This document shows, in pieces, positions 21,995 to 31,382 of a DNA stretch of 64,000 bases. The position numbers and the translations under genes are program-made. The notes under the pieces were generated by a model that was not told the DNA's origin, did not search any database, and worked only from the letters and a program-made list of their open reading frames with translations. Position 1 is the stretch's first letter, and each line of letters starts with the position of its first letter. The stretch is from Graphiopsis chlorocephala (lineage: Eukaryota; Ascomycota; Dothideomycetes; Cladosporiales; Cladosporiaceae), in contig JAIZZJ010000007.1 of the NCBI GenBank assembly GCA_022828445.1, positions 620,001 to 684,000 of the forward strand, written 5' to 3'.

Positions 21995-23398
21995 TTACTC
22001 GATCATATGACTTCTGCCATCTTCCTTCTCGAGACTGCTCCACCTACTTTCCACTACTCTTCCATCTTTGATGACCGCGAGCAAGTGCTTCTCGGGCTTG
22101 CACAGCACCTCAACGTCCTCCAACGGATTCGCGTTCAAGATAATCAGATCAGCAAAGTATCCATCTTTGATCCTGCCTATTTGCTCTTCGTGGCGCAGCA
22201 TCCTTGCTGCATTGATAGTAGCAGATTGCAAAATCTTCAACGGAGACTGCCCGGCTTGGTGAAGCAGTCTGAAACCGTCATTCTGCTTGGTTTGAAGAGG
22301 TCCAAGGAGATCGGTTCCGTAGCACATGGTGACGCCGGCCTCGTCGGCGACCTTTATGCTTTGCAAGCCGGCTTCGAGGACTTGCAGATTCTTCGCCGCG
22401 ATAGATGGTGGCAAGAAGGAGCCAAAGTCTTTCGAGGCCATTGCTTCGTATGTGACAAGTGTAGGCGTAAGATATGCACCTTTCACAGCCATGAGTTTTG
22501 CTGTAGATTCGTCGAGCAAGTTGCCGTGCTCAATTCCCATGACGCCATTGGTTATTGCGTTGCGGATAGCGGCTGGAGTATATGCGTGTGCGGTGACGTA
22601 CGTATCTGCGTCTTTCGCGACACTACAAAAGGCCTGGATCTCTGCGGGTGTGTATTGTATATTTGCAAGTCGATCCGTCGGTGACACAACGCCGCCCGAA
22701 GCCATAATCTTGATGAAGTCTGCTCCTTGTCGAAGTTCTTCGCGGGCAGCATGCAGACATTGCTCCACGCCGTCTGCAATACGACCAAGTCCACGCACGT
22801 TTCCACTACAGCATTGGAACTCAGCATCTTTCGAGCTGCGAAGATCTCCGTGGCCACCAGTTTGACTGATGCCGTGGCCGGCTGTGATTAGCCTAGGTCC
22901 AGGAATTAGTCCCTCGGCGAGAGCCTCTTTGATTGCCAGTCCTGCCCCTCCGCAGTCACGCACTGTCGTGAAACCTCTTCGTAGCATTTGATTTGCCAGA
23001 TAGGGTTGTCGTAGTAGTGAGGTACCTGGGTCTTGGCTCATGGTGTCCCTGAGACCATCCTCACCGGGAGGAGTCGCGAGATGTACGTGGCAATCGATCA
23101 GACCGGGCATGACGAACTTGCCCTTCAGGTTGATGGTTATCTCATCGCCTTGAGTCCATTTCATGGTTTCGTCGCCCGGAGGCGGCCCTTGAGAAAGTTT
23201 TGAGAGTCGGTGGACGCGGCCATTCAGCAGATCAATCGTGCAGTGCTGGTATACTTGTCCATCCTTGACGTCGATGATGCTTGCATCAACAAGACGATAT
23301 CTTCTTCTGGGCGCTGCAGTCCAAGGCTTCAGTGCCTGGACCTGCGCCATTTTGGTGGCGTTTTTGTGGTCGATGTTTTGTGGTGAATGGGGGAGCAT
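21995..23398 (-). CDS. metal-dependent amidohydrolase (imidazolonepropionase/ochratoxinase-like)
   Basis: An intronless frame of 467 residues from ATG 23398, or 451 from the in-frame ATG at 23350 (MAQVQALKPWT), which may be the real start. The amidohydrolase metal centre is complete: HVH in GLIDCHVHLATPP, the lysine to be carboxylated in DFIKIMASGG, histidines in TAHAYTP and GIEHGNLLD, and the aspartate in CYGTDLLGP. The C-terminal beta-sandwich end (GYFADLIILNANPLEDVEVL) is intact. Such enzymes hydrolyse amide or cyclic amide bonds with a binuclear metal. The closest type I recognise covers prolidase-like amidohydrolases and fungal ochratoxinase homologues. The substrate is not determined. 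No signal peptide is evident, so a cytosolic location is likely. Confidence 0.88.
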   Translation of the reverse strand: MLPHSPQNIDHKNATKMAQVQALKPWTAAPRRRYRLVDASIIDVKDGQVYQHCTIDLLNGRVHRLSKLSQGPPPGDETMKWTQGDEITINLKGKFVMPGLIDCHVHLATPPGEDGLRDTMSQDPGTSLLRQPYLANQMLRRGFTTVRDCGGAGLAIKEALAEGLIPGPRLITAGHGISQTGGHGDLRSSKDAEFQCCSGNVRGLGRIADGVEQCLHAAREELRQGADFIKIMASGGVVSPTDRLANIQYTPAEIQAFCSVAKDADTYVTAHAYTPAAIRNAITNGVMGIEHGNLLDESTAKLMAVKGAYLTPTLVTYEAMASKDFGSFLPPSIAAKNLQVLEAGLQSIKVADEAGVTMCYGTDLLGPLQTKQNDGFRLLHQAGQSPLKILQSATINAARMLRHEEQIGRIKDGYFADLIILNANPLEDVEVLCKPEKHLLAVIKDGRVVESRWSSLEKEDGRSHMIE

Positions 23399-23687
23399 TC
23401 GGCAAACAGCTGGACCGAACTTTTGAATTCATGAGATTCTTCAACGCAAACCCCAGGCTCCGCGGCCTCCAGTCACTCACTATGCACAACACTCGTGCTC
23501 ACCTTCTTCCAAATACCTATCAATGAAAGCGTAGAATGTAAGCATATTCAGTCGCTATTTGTCAAGCCGAAATTGCCAGGAATTATTCCCTCTTATCGCG
23601 CAAGATGAATACTGGCATACGGTCACTCAGCGCAGATGAATATGGAGAAGGTCTCTCACGATGGTCAGTATCTGTACGACCGCTAAT

Positions 23688-24826
23688 TTATTTCTCACTT
23701 CCCAGCTGAAGCTCTGGATACTGCACGGCTTTTCCCTTTGCTAAAGCCACGTCCCGCACAAAAGAGTTGCTCGCCCAGAAACTACCCTCGAAACTCATGT
23801 CGTACCAGTAATTTACTGCACATGCAAAGCCCTCTTTCCCACTGATCTGCTTGACCTTGTGATACCACATTGCAGGCAGATATAGCATATCACCCTCCTG
23901 CAACGTCACTGTCACCGGCTTTGACAAGTGAGAGTATTCTGAGCGCCGCAAATCAGGCTCCTCTGGGTCCCATACTGCCACAGGCACACCATCTTGCCCT
24001 TCTTGGGGCTTAATCACCAGAGCGTCATCACTTGTCTCAGAGGTCGAGGGCGTATACCGGCAGTGGGGCAGCTTCTGCTCGTTGACACATGGAGTCTCGA
24101 TCGGAGGCAGAAGAATGAAATGCTTCTGTCCAATAATTTGCACATACACATTCTCGTAATTGTCTCTGTGCATAGCAGTCACAGAGCGCTCATTGCCGAG
24201 CCAGAAGTTGATGGCATCGGCAGATTGCCCCAGCGCTATGCGTGCCCATGAGATGTGTGGTGGGACATCTGAGAAGAGGGTATGGTACTCTTCGCGCAGG
24301 TTGTCGTTTTCTGCGCCGCTGTCAGTAATACATACATGTACACCAACGATGCAACGTACGTGTTTGCGCATATTTCACATTTCGCACCTCCGTAGGCGAT
24401 GGGACAGGCAATGCACAATCTTCTTGTACGTAGCGCATAAAATCAACAAATTTCTCCTGTGTTTGATGTGGTTCGACGAACAGCAGAGAGCCGTTATCTT
24501 GCTCCACGATCCCGTCTGCATTCCTTGTATTGCATAAGCCATTATCCAGACCAAGTTCGAGCTTACTAATAATACCTGACCTACCCGTATGGAGTCACAG
24601 CGACCTGAACGTCGGCGTCTTTCATGACATCTGCCAGGTACGCAGCGTCCCACTTCTCGAATGCTTCCCAAGACTTCGCGCCACCACGGACGACAAAAGG
24701 TCGATTCTTGGCCACATAGCGCATGAACTCCAAAGCCGATGGTTCTTCATGGAGTTCGTCGACCACGGTGGCGTTGAGCTCATGATAAGTGGTTATCAGG
24801 TCTGCGAGAGGGTCCCGGTCTGGCAT
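23688..24826 (-). CDS. JmjC-domain protein, JMJD7-like
   Basis: Three exons from ATG 24826 (MPDRDPLADLITTYHELN). Introns join VTPYG to NADGIVEQDNG and VKYAQT to QNDNLREEY, giving about 345 residues ending ELQLGSEK. The N-terminal part has PFVVRGGAKSWEAFEKWD. The JmjC core has FWLGNERSVTAMHRDNYENV with the HxD iron ligands, the oxoglutarate-binding region GQKHFILLPP, and the distal histidine in MLYLPAMWYHKVKQ. These match JMJD7, a 2-oxoglutarate- and Fe(II)-dependent lysyl hydroxylase whose human form acts on DRG GTPases. Earlier protease claims for the family are disputed. Iron ligands are present, so activity is expected. It is head-to-head with the GH5 gene across 553 bp. Confidence 0.87.
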
Positions 24827-25379
24827 TCTGTACTGGCTGGTAGGAAGACCGACACTTTACTAAGAACGCAGCTCCACTCGAGTCGAGTACCAAGGAACAC
24901 GGGTTGCGGCGAACAAGAAATGGCACGGCAGCAGGAAGCAAGCAAGCGGAGATTGTGTGAAGCGGAGAATTGAATCTCTCACGCTTGACGCTTCCTCCAC
25001 CTTGCCTGCCAACTCAGGTCTCTGTCGTATATAACATGTTCGACCGAATTTCACAAGATTTCATAAGACCTATCGCGCATTCAAACCAGACATCCGTAGA
25101 TGTATGTTTGCGCCTGCAGGTATCCTTCAACACGGAAGAATTATGTGCCGATCTATGGTGTGCCGCTGAAGACGTCAACATGTGGCGAAGTCGCCTTGGT
25201 CTTCTTTGCCGAGCACAGGTTTGGCATACTCAGATACGCCACAGCGCATATTTGATATTCACATCATATTTGAGCTTGTAAATTTGGTTTCCTGACAGAC
25301 CAAGTGTGGCACGCGGCGCCAACAATCATTTCTTAACCGTCTGCCGCTGGAACACAGCGCCGTCGTGTCTTGCCAAAAG
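24827..25379. promoter_or_regulatory. shared divergent promoter, JMJD7-like / GH5 glucanase
   Basis: 553 bp between divergent ATGs. A TATA-like GTATATAAC lies near 25026. No coding frame with a motif is present. Confidence 0.4.
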
Positions 25380-26898
25380 ATGCTTGGATGGGCTTTGCCG
25401 ACAATCACGTTTCTCTTCGGTCTTTGCCCGTCCCTAACACGGGCTGATACTATACGAGGTGTCAATCTCGGAGGATGGCTTCTAGTGGAGGAATGGTATG
25501 CGGCATAGTCCGGACGACTCAATCACTTTCCATGCTGACGACACAGGATCACTCCTTCGCTGTTCCATAACACGAATGCTGAAGATGAATGGAATCTATG
25601 CAGCGATCTAGGTAAAGATCAATGTTACAAACGGCTAGACAAGCACTGGAGGTCAGCATATCATTTGTAAAACTCCCTACAAACACGCTTCTCACATCGA
25701 TTGCAGTACATTCATCAACCGTGATGACTTCGAGGACATGAAGATGGCAGGCCTCAACGCTATTCGTATCCCACTAGGCTACTGGGCAGTAGACCTCAGA
25801 GACGACGAGCCTTACGTCGCCGGACAATACCCCTACCTCATTCGAGCCGTGCACTGGGCTCGAGAAGCAGGCTTTCAGGTCATGATCGACCTCCACGGCG
25901 CCCCTGGATCTCAGAACGGACAAGACAACAGCGGCCTGATCGGTCCGGTACTGTTTGCTAGTAACACGTCCAATACAGATCGAAGCCTGGATGTCCTTCG
26001 CAATTTGACCGAAGAGTTCTCGCAAAGCGTGTATGGAGGTGCCGTTACAGCCATCGAGCTTTTGAATGAGCCCAGGCTAAACGATGACGACTTCACCATG
26101 TCACGCCTCAAAGACTTTTACGCTGATGGTGCGGAAGTAGTCAGTGGCGCTGAGCCGAACACCATCAACGTAGCAATCCACGGTAAGTCCTCGTCCTCAT
26201 CTACCCTCGGAACAACACACTGACACTCAAAAGACGCCTTCTGGGGCCCCTCCTACTGGTCCACATACAACCCGTTCTCCAACACCTCATCTAACCCGTC
26301 CACAACAGCCACCACTGACCTCATCCTCGACACCCACCAATACTACGCCTTCCCACCCTTCGCCAACCTCTCCCGCCCCGCCATCCTCGCCCACATCTGC
26401 GAAATCTCCCAGCTCGTCAAGAACTCCTCCATTAAACACCCCATCGTTGTCGGCGAATTCAGCCTCGAAACAAACTCCTCTCCAGACTCCGAAGACGACG
26501 GCGGCGAGCGGCGAGCCCACGCCGGACCGTCGCAAGCGCAGAGGACGTGGTACCGACTACTGTTCGAGGCGCAGGCCGTGGCGTATTCTCCGAGCTTGTC
26601 TGCTAGCGCTACGTCTGAACAGCCAATTTTGGGGTGGTATTACTGGACATGGAAGACGGAGTGGGAGATCGATACGTGGAGTTACCGGAGGGGGTGGAGG
26701 GATGGTTGGCTCCCGAGGGATGTTGGGAACCGGTCGACGTTTGTTTTTCCGGTGCGGGAGAATGGGTGTGTGGATGAGGAGTTTGGGTGGGAGGCACCGG
26801 CGAAGGTGGCCGCTGCGGTATGTGATAGGGGGATTGAAGGGTGGTGGCCTTCTATAGTGATTGGTGCCAGCATTCTTACAGGAGCCGGACTTGTGTAG
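25380..26898 (+). CDS. GH5 exo-1,3-beta-glucanase, probably secreted and GPI-anchored
   Basis: Four exons from ATG 25380, with introns at about 25497-25548, 25652-25707 and 26184-26235. The N-terminus (MLGWALPTITFLFGLCPSL, then TRA) is a signal peptide. The body has DTIRGVNLGGWLLVEEW at the first splice, ITPSLF, GLNAIRIPLGYWAVD, the acid/base glutamate in AIELLNEPR and the nucleophile in PIVVGEFSLE. These are the hallmarks of fungal Exg1/ExgA glucan 1,3-beta-glucosidases, which trim cell-wall glucan outside the cell. The C-terminus (GWWPSIVIGASILTGAGLV) is hydrophobic with no charged tail, as expected for GPI-anchor addition, which is less usual for this family than free secretion. Both catalytic residues are present. 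It is convergent with the IRS4-like gene, about 275 bp apart. Confidence 0.9.
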
Positions 26899-27173
26899 GC
26901 ATTTTCGCAGCACGTTTGCATGATTTGACGATATATGATAGACAATGCGATAAAGGGGATTATTTGTACTGCTGAGGCTGACTTACGTATATGAGAAGTA
27001 GAGTTGCTCGTTGCATACAGATAGGTAATTCGGAATAGCCAATATGCATTTGCGTGTAGGGTATCTTTCGCTCCGCTGTGCTAATGAATAAGAAAAACTT
27101 AGAACAGATGATGAGAAAGTAGAAATGTGCCTCCGAAAGCCATAGAAAAGAACAAGCCAACATCACCGCCGTA

Positions 27174-28917
27174 TCACCCCCGGAACTTCTTGATCTTGAT
27201 CCCCTGCAAGCCTTTGACACTGGTCCAAACTGTTGCGCTGACCTTGACAGGCAGTTTGCGGCCTTTTAATCTCTGATCGATGAGCCACAAGCCTACCACA
27301 AACTCTTCTTTGTTGAGCGATGTCTTGTGTATTGGCGGCTGCTCTGGCTCACCAGCACTGACGAGATTCCAAACGGTTTCGAGCTCGCTTAAAGGTAGGC
27401 GAGAACGCAACCACAAATCGCGAACAACGACGTTGGAGATTTGATCTGATGATTCTGGTGGAAGTAACAGGCCGCGATTAGAAGCGAAGAGACCTTCATA
27501 GCGTTTGCGTTCACGCTCGGTTACGGCATCGCGCCATCGCTTGCGATCACCTAGAGCGAAATTAGCTCGCGAAGAATATGTTACAACAACGCTGTCGTGA
27601 CATACCCTCATGGTGTTTGTTCGGGTGCTTGGGTCGCAAGTGGCGCTTCTTCTTGTGTTTGCCGTAAGGGTGCTGTTCGGTCTCGCTCTCCGAAGACGAT
27701 GACTCAGGGTCGCGGAGTGTATGGCGCATGCCTTTTGCCTTCTTGATAGACTTTGTAGGACTGGGAGTACGGGACCCGAAAGGTGAAAGGTGATTGTGTC
27801 GTCGCGAATTTGTTGATGGAGGTGCCAGCTTGCTTGGTGAGCTTGCTCGAGATGTTGCAAGGCTCGAAGCGACCATGGCGTTGGCAAGGTCTTCTCCAAG
27901 AGTGAGTTGTGTCGTCCGTCGTGGGTAGAGTTGGTGGTAGGTGGCATTGAGGCTAGGGTTCGACTGCGGGGACGTTGACTGTGCTGAGGAAATGGAAGCT
28001 CTATGTGCTGGGTTGATCTCGATCGGTTGTGAGGGGTTGTTCTGATTTCTTCGGATACCAGGTGGCGGTGGGCGAGATCTTGTAGGTGGAGGTTGAGGTG
28101 GCTGCTTGGTCGCAACTATTGTCCCTGCTCTTGGTGCGACAGTTGTACTTCGCGCAGTGTTCTCCGAAGCAGAGACATATTCCTCGTCCTCGGAAGAACT
28201 CAGATCTTGGGAACGGGCACGGTTTTGTGCTTCTGAGAGCCTTGCTTCGACCTGGGCACGTGTGCGGTCTTGGACCCGGCGGTCGGCGGTTGAGCGACTT
28301 GAGGCTGGACGAGGATTACCGGAGAAGATCTCGACCTTCTGACGCTGTGTTGGGCGTTTTTGACGCCTGCCTTGGCTTTCAATCTGAGTTGTTGCAGCTT
28401 CAGCTTGAGCGCGTACTTCCATGTTGACGGATGATACTTCATTTGGATGGTGTTGTTTGAATGTAGGTCGTCGCAGTGTATTGTTCTCAAAAGTCCCAAT
28501 GGATGATATTGCTGGCGAGGTCGGCCGTGGCTTGTAATGATGTTCGGAAAGTCGTCGAGGTTTAGGAGGAGGAGTCGGTCGTTGAGTCTTGATATCGTCG
28601 TTGTTATCATCTCTTGTGGCAGAAGCAGTGGCATTGGGTTTCGTGGGAGCAGCAGCGGCAAGTGACACTCGGGCTGTGGAAGGAGCTGTCGCTGACTGGC
28701 GGTAGGAAGGCGAGGGCGACAATCCAGACGGCCTGCCTCGTAGGCTAGATGCGGGTGTAGCTGGGCTATTGCCCCTACTGCGCAAGATATCCCCGTTGCT
28801 CTTTGAAGCTCCCCCAAATGCCAACAATGCGCCGAGCAGCGCAGCGTTGTTGTTGGCCATGTCCTTGTTGCTAGCGGTGGAGGGCGCCCGCGAAGGCGTC
28901 CTCTGCGAGCGTGACAT
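27174..28917 (-). CDS. irs4: EH-domain protein, IRS4/TAX4-like
   Basis: Two exons from ATG 28917 (MSRSQRTPSRAPST). The first exon encodes about 440 residues of low complexity: Ser/Pro/Arg-rich tracts, PPPKPRRLSEHHYKPRP, acidic SSSEDEEYVSASE, and SSSESETEQHPYGKHKKKRH. A 59-bp intron joins HHEG to DRKRWRDAVTERERKRYEG. The C-terminal 130 residues are an EH domain (LFASNRGLLLPPESSDQI, VVRDLWLRSRLPLSELETVW, FVVGLWLIDQRLKG). Yeast Irs4 and Tax4 bind and activate the inositol 5-phosphatase Inp51, acting on PI(4,5)P2, cell-wall integrity and autophagy. The disordered N-terminus followed by a C-terminal EH domain is the same layout. A long frame in another register (29135-28200) overlaps the gene and is a composition artefact. 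Confidence 0.87.
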
Positions 28918-29495
28918 GCCGCAGAGAGCCGCTCGAGTAAGTCGTGGAGAGTCGTGTTGGCATCGTATCCAGTGCAGGACGACACGAGTGCAGTGCTGGC
29001 CCCGTCGCAGGGCACATATACCTCCTCCGTCTGGCGGTTTCGTGCGGGTAGAAAGTGACAGGGATCATCGCCCTCTACGTTGCCGGGGCGTTTCGGCGCT
29101 TGTGACAAGGCTGACGGACAAAGCTGACGCAACACAGCTGGGCGCCATCAATAACGAACAACATCCATGCTCCAACGCGTGTATATATCTATCCTTCGAG
29201 TCACGTGCGATCAAATGTCCGAGCCACCTTGTTCTCCACTCCCTCCTCTTGCACCCAACACGCCGAGCATAGAACAACGGCGTCACGTCTCCATTGTTCA
29301 CCGACTCAGATCAACTGTGACGTGACCCCTTGGTGTAGGTGTCTGCTTGAAGCGACCGCTCCATCTCGCCACCTCAGACCCGAGCAAGCTGCTATATAAG
29401 ACAGTGTAGTTGTCAAATCGGCACATACTATCAATTGACTCCCTCCGCGTTCGGCGATCTGATCTCAGACTAACACCTCATTCACCCTTTTAAAC
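28918..29495. promoter_or_regulatory. shared divergent promoter with TATA box
   Basis: 578 bp between the IRS4-like ATG and the F-box-like ATG. A good TATA element, CTATATAAG, lies at about 29392-29400, roughly 100 bp upstream of the plus-strand ATG. Another TATA-like stretch (GTATATATC, about 29180-29188) could serve the minus-strand gene. Confidence 0.5.
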
Positions 29496-30629
29496 ATGAT
29501 TTGTTCAACCTTGCTGTCTCTTCCAAGAGACATTCTGATCCTCCTCCCAGACTACATTCACAACATCGAGGACTACACAAACTTCTCCTCGACATGCACA
29601 GCTCTGCGAGACTGCATGGGCACGGCTTCTCCTAGCAACATCCTCCGCCTCGCAGCAGCACAGTCGACCACCTTCTTTCGTCCATCACCACACTTTCTCG
29701 TCACAGCCACAGCTAGAGAGCTTGGGGACTGGGCACGGCAGTCGACGGCTAATGAAACCGAGCTGGCAACCCGCCTTGGAGATGGCATATATAGCCTTCT
29801 CGACCTTTCGTTGAAGCATTGCGGTCTCACAATGGAGCGAATACGCCAGCTCCACCTCCAACGATTCTCCATCATCAATCCAGTCACCGACCTGATCGAC
29901 AAATGCGTTGGATCTCAATGGTACGCAACGCCCGATTTCTGGGATGGAGGCGCGGACGATGCGTACACCATCTATGCCGATCCGCCGGCTACGCTCTTTC
30001 ACCTCGCACTCTATGGCGAACTATTCGGTCGCGATTTCGAAGCTCTCCTCGATTCTGCCAGTCAATCAGCAAGGCGGCTGAGTGTTGATACGCGGCTCGA
30101 ATTTATCAAGTATTGCGTACCGGACGATGCCAGTTTCATCTGCCAGAAAAGCGCCTGGGATGTGCGCATGCCTGATGGGCAAATTGACCCTAGACGCGCC
30201 GTGAAGCAGACAGGTCCCTACGCCGAAGGAGCAGAACCATGTCGCGACCAGAATAACATTGCGCTCGTATGGGTCATAAAGAGCAGTCGCTGGAGACCAT
30301 ACTGGCGAGATATGCGAGCCAAAGCTGGCATTACCGACTTCCAATCTGATTTCGCAGATTACTGGTGGTATGATCCCGACAACGAGCAGGACTGGAGGCA
30401 ACGTATGCTGGAAGCTATCATGATTTGCCAGGGACTCGACGGGCTCGGTATGATCAGACCTGGTTTGCAGGACGCTTGGGTGGATAAGATCAGAGGGTGG
30501 AGGGAGAAGATCGCGAGTCTCGAAAAGCAGCCTGAGTGGACCAAGGTCGGGCGTCAGGCTACGCTGGAGTACCCATTCTTGTTGGGCGACCTGAGGATCT
30601 GCGGTACAGGCTATGTTTACGGAACATGA
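29496..30629 (+). CDS. hypothetical F-box-like protein
   Basis: An intronless 377-residue frame with an ATG about 100 bp downstream of a TATA box and consistent coding character. The N-terminus LLSLPRDILILLPDYIHNI, then FSSTCTALRDCM, looks like an F-box, the Skp1-binding helix pair of SCF ubiquitin ligase adaptors. The remainder is Trp-rich and globular (VIKSSRWRPYWRDMRAKAG, FADYWWYDPDNEQDWRQRM) with no repeat I can name. Many fungi carry expanded families of such F-box proteins of unknown substrate. A role as a substrate adaptor is inference from the N-terminus only. No membrane segments or signal peptide are seen. Confidence 0.75.
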   Translation: MICSTLLSLPRDILILLPDYIHNIEDYTNFSSTCTALRDCMGTASPSNILRLAAAQSTTFFRPSPHFLVTATARELGDWARQSTANETELATRLGDGIYSLLDLSLKHCGLTMERIRQLHLQRFSIINPVTDLIDKCVGSQWYATPDFWDGGADDAYTIYADPPATLFHLALYGELFGRDFEALLDSASQSARRLSVDTRLEFIKYCVPDDASFICQKSAWDVRMPDGQIDPRRAVKQTGPYAEGAEPCRDQNNIALVWVIKSSRWRPYWRDMRAKAGITDFQSDFADYWWYDPDNEQDWRQRMLEAIMICQGLDGLGMIRPGLQDAWVDKIRGWREKIASLEKQPEWTKVGRQATLEYPFLLGDLRICGTGYVYGT

Positions 30630-31382
30630 ATTGTGTATGCTACATTCGAACATCTTGACTTTGAAAACATAGAGGTTCGAGTAAAGATGAGCTAGGCTGG
30701 CCGTTCTGAGAAATTGGGAGCCTGGTAAACAAAGGTATGTTGCACAGTATGATAGCCTACATTATGTCTGTAGAATACAAAAATCGTCTTGCGATCCATC
30801 GCCGCCGATTTGACCCTTCGGACTGCGGTGCACGAACGTACATGGCAGTATGCGACGGGATGACACAACTGCAGCACATGCAATCTGGGCACCTCACCCA
30901 AGCGAGTCAACCCCTGCCGCAGAACGCAGGAGAACTGTTCGCGAAAGCCGGTTGATAAGACGTGCTTAAGGCAGACAGATAAGTGTCGGCGACCACGCCA
31001 GGCAACAATAATAATACCTTAGGGCTTTGCATAAACCTGTACGAACGAGGAAGCGAACGGCGCTAATCAAGCTCGCGGCTTTGTCATTGGCGGAGCAATG
31101 AGCTATCTTACCCTAACATTACAGTCGCCTGACACAAACATGCACTACTCGTTCCTCACAGGATTGCAACCCTGTTAGCAAGATGTGGCGTAGCATGCGC
31201 ACAGCGAGCCTCGTACTCATCGAGACCGAGCACCGAGCGCCGCAGCTCTGGCCGTTCGGTCTGGTATTCCGTTATCTATTCCTCGCATACACCGTGCTGG
31301 GCTCTGGTGGTGCTGCAAAACCATATATACGACACTTTGGCTCTTGGACAGCTTCCTCTGCCAACAGCACATGTGAGCCACC
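30630..31382. promoter_or_regulatory. upstream region of the ABCC transporter
   Basis: About 750 bp with short meaningless frames. CATATATAC at about 31322-31330 is a TATA-like element some 55 bp before the ABCC ATG. I recognise nothing else. Confidence 0.4.

Noticed and set aside
27174..28115. 313-codon frame whose N-terminal half could be an alternative protein
   Set aside because: Only its last ~130 codons (the EH domain) are real; they are spliced to the 28917 exon. The N-terminal part lies in the wrong register.
28200..29135. 311-codon minus-strand frame overlapping the IRS4-like gene
   Set aside because: It overlaps the real frame in another register, has low-complexity Arg/Leu/His composition and shows no domain.
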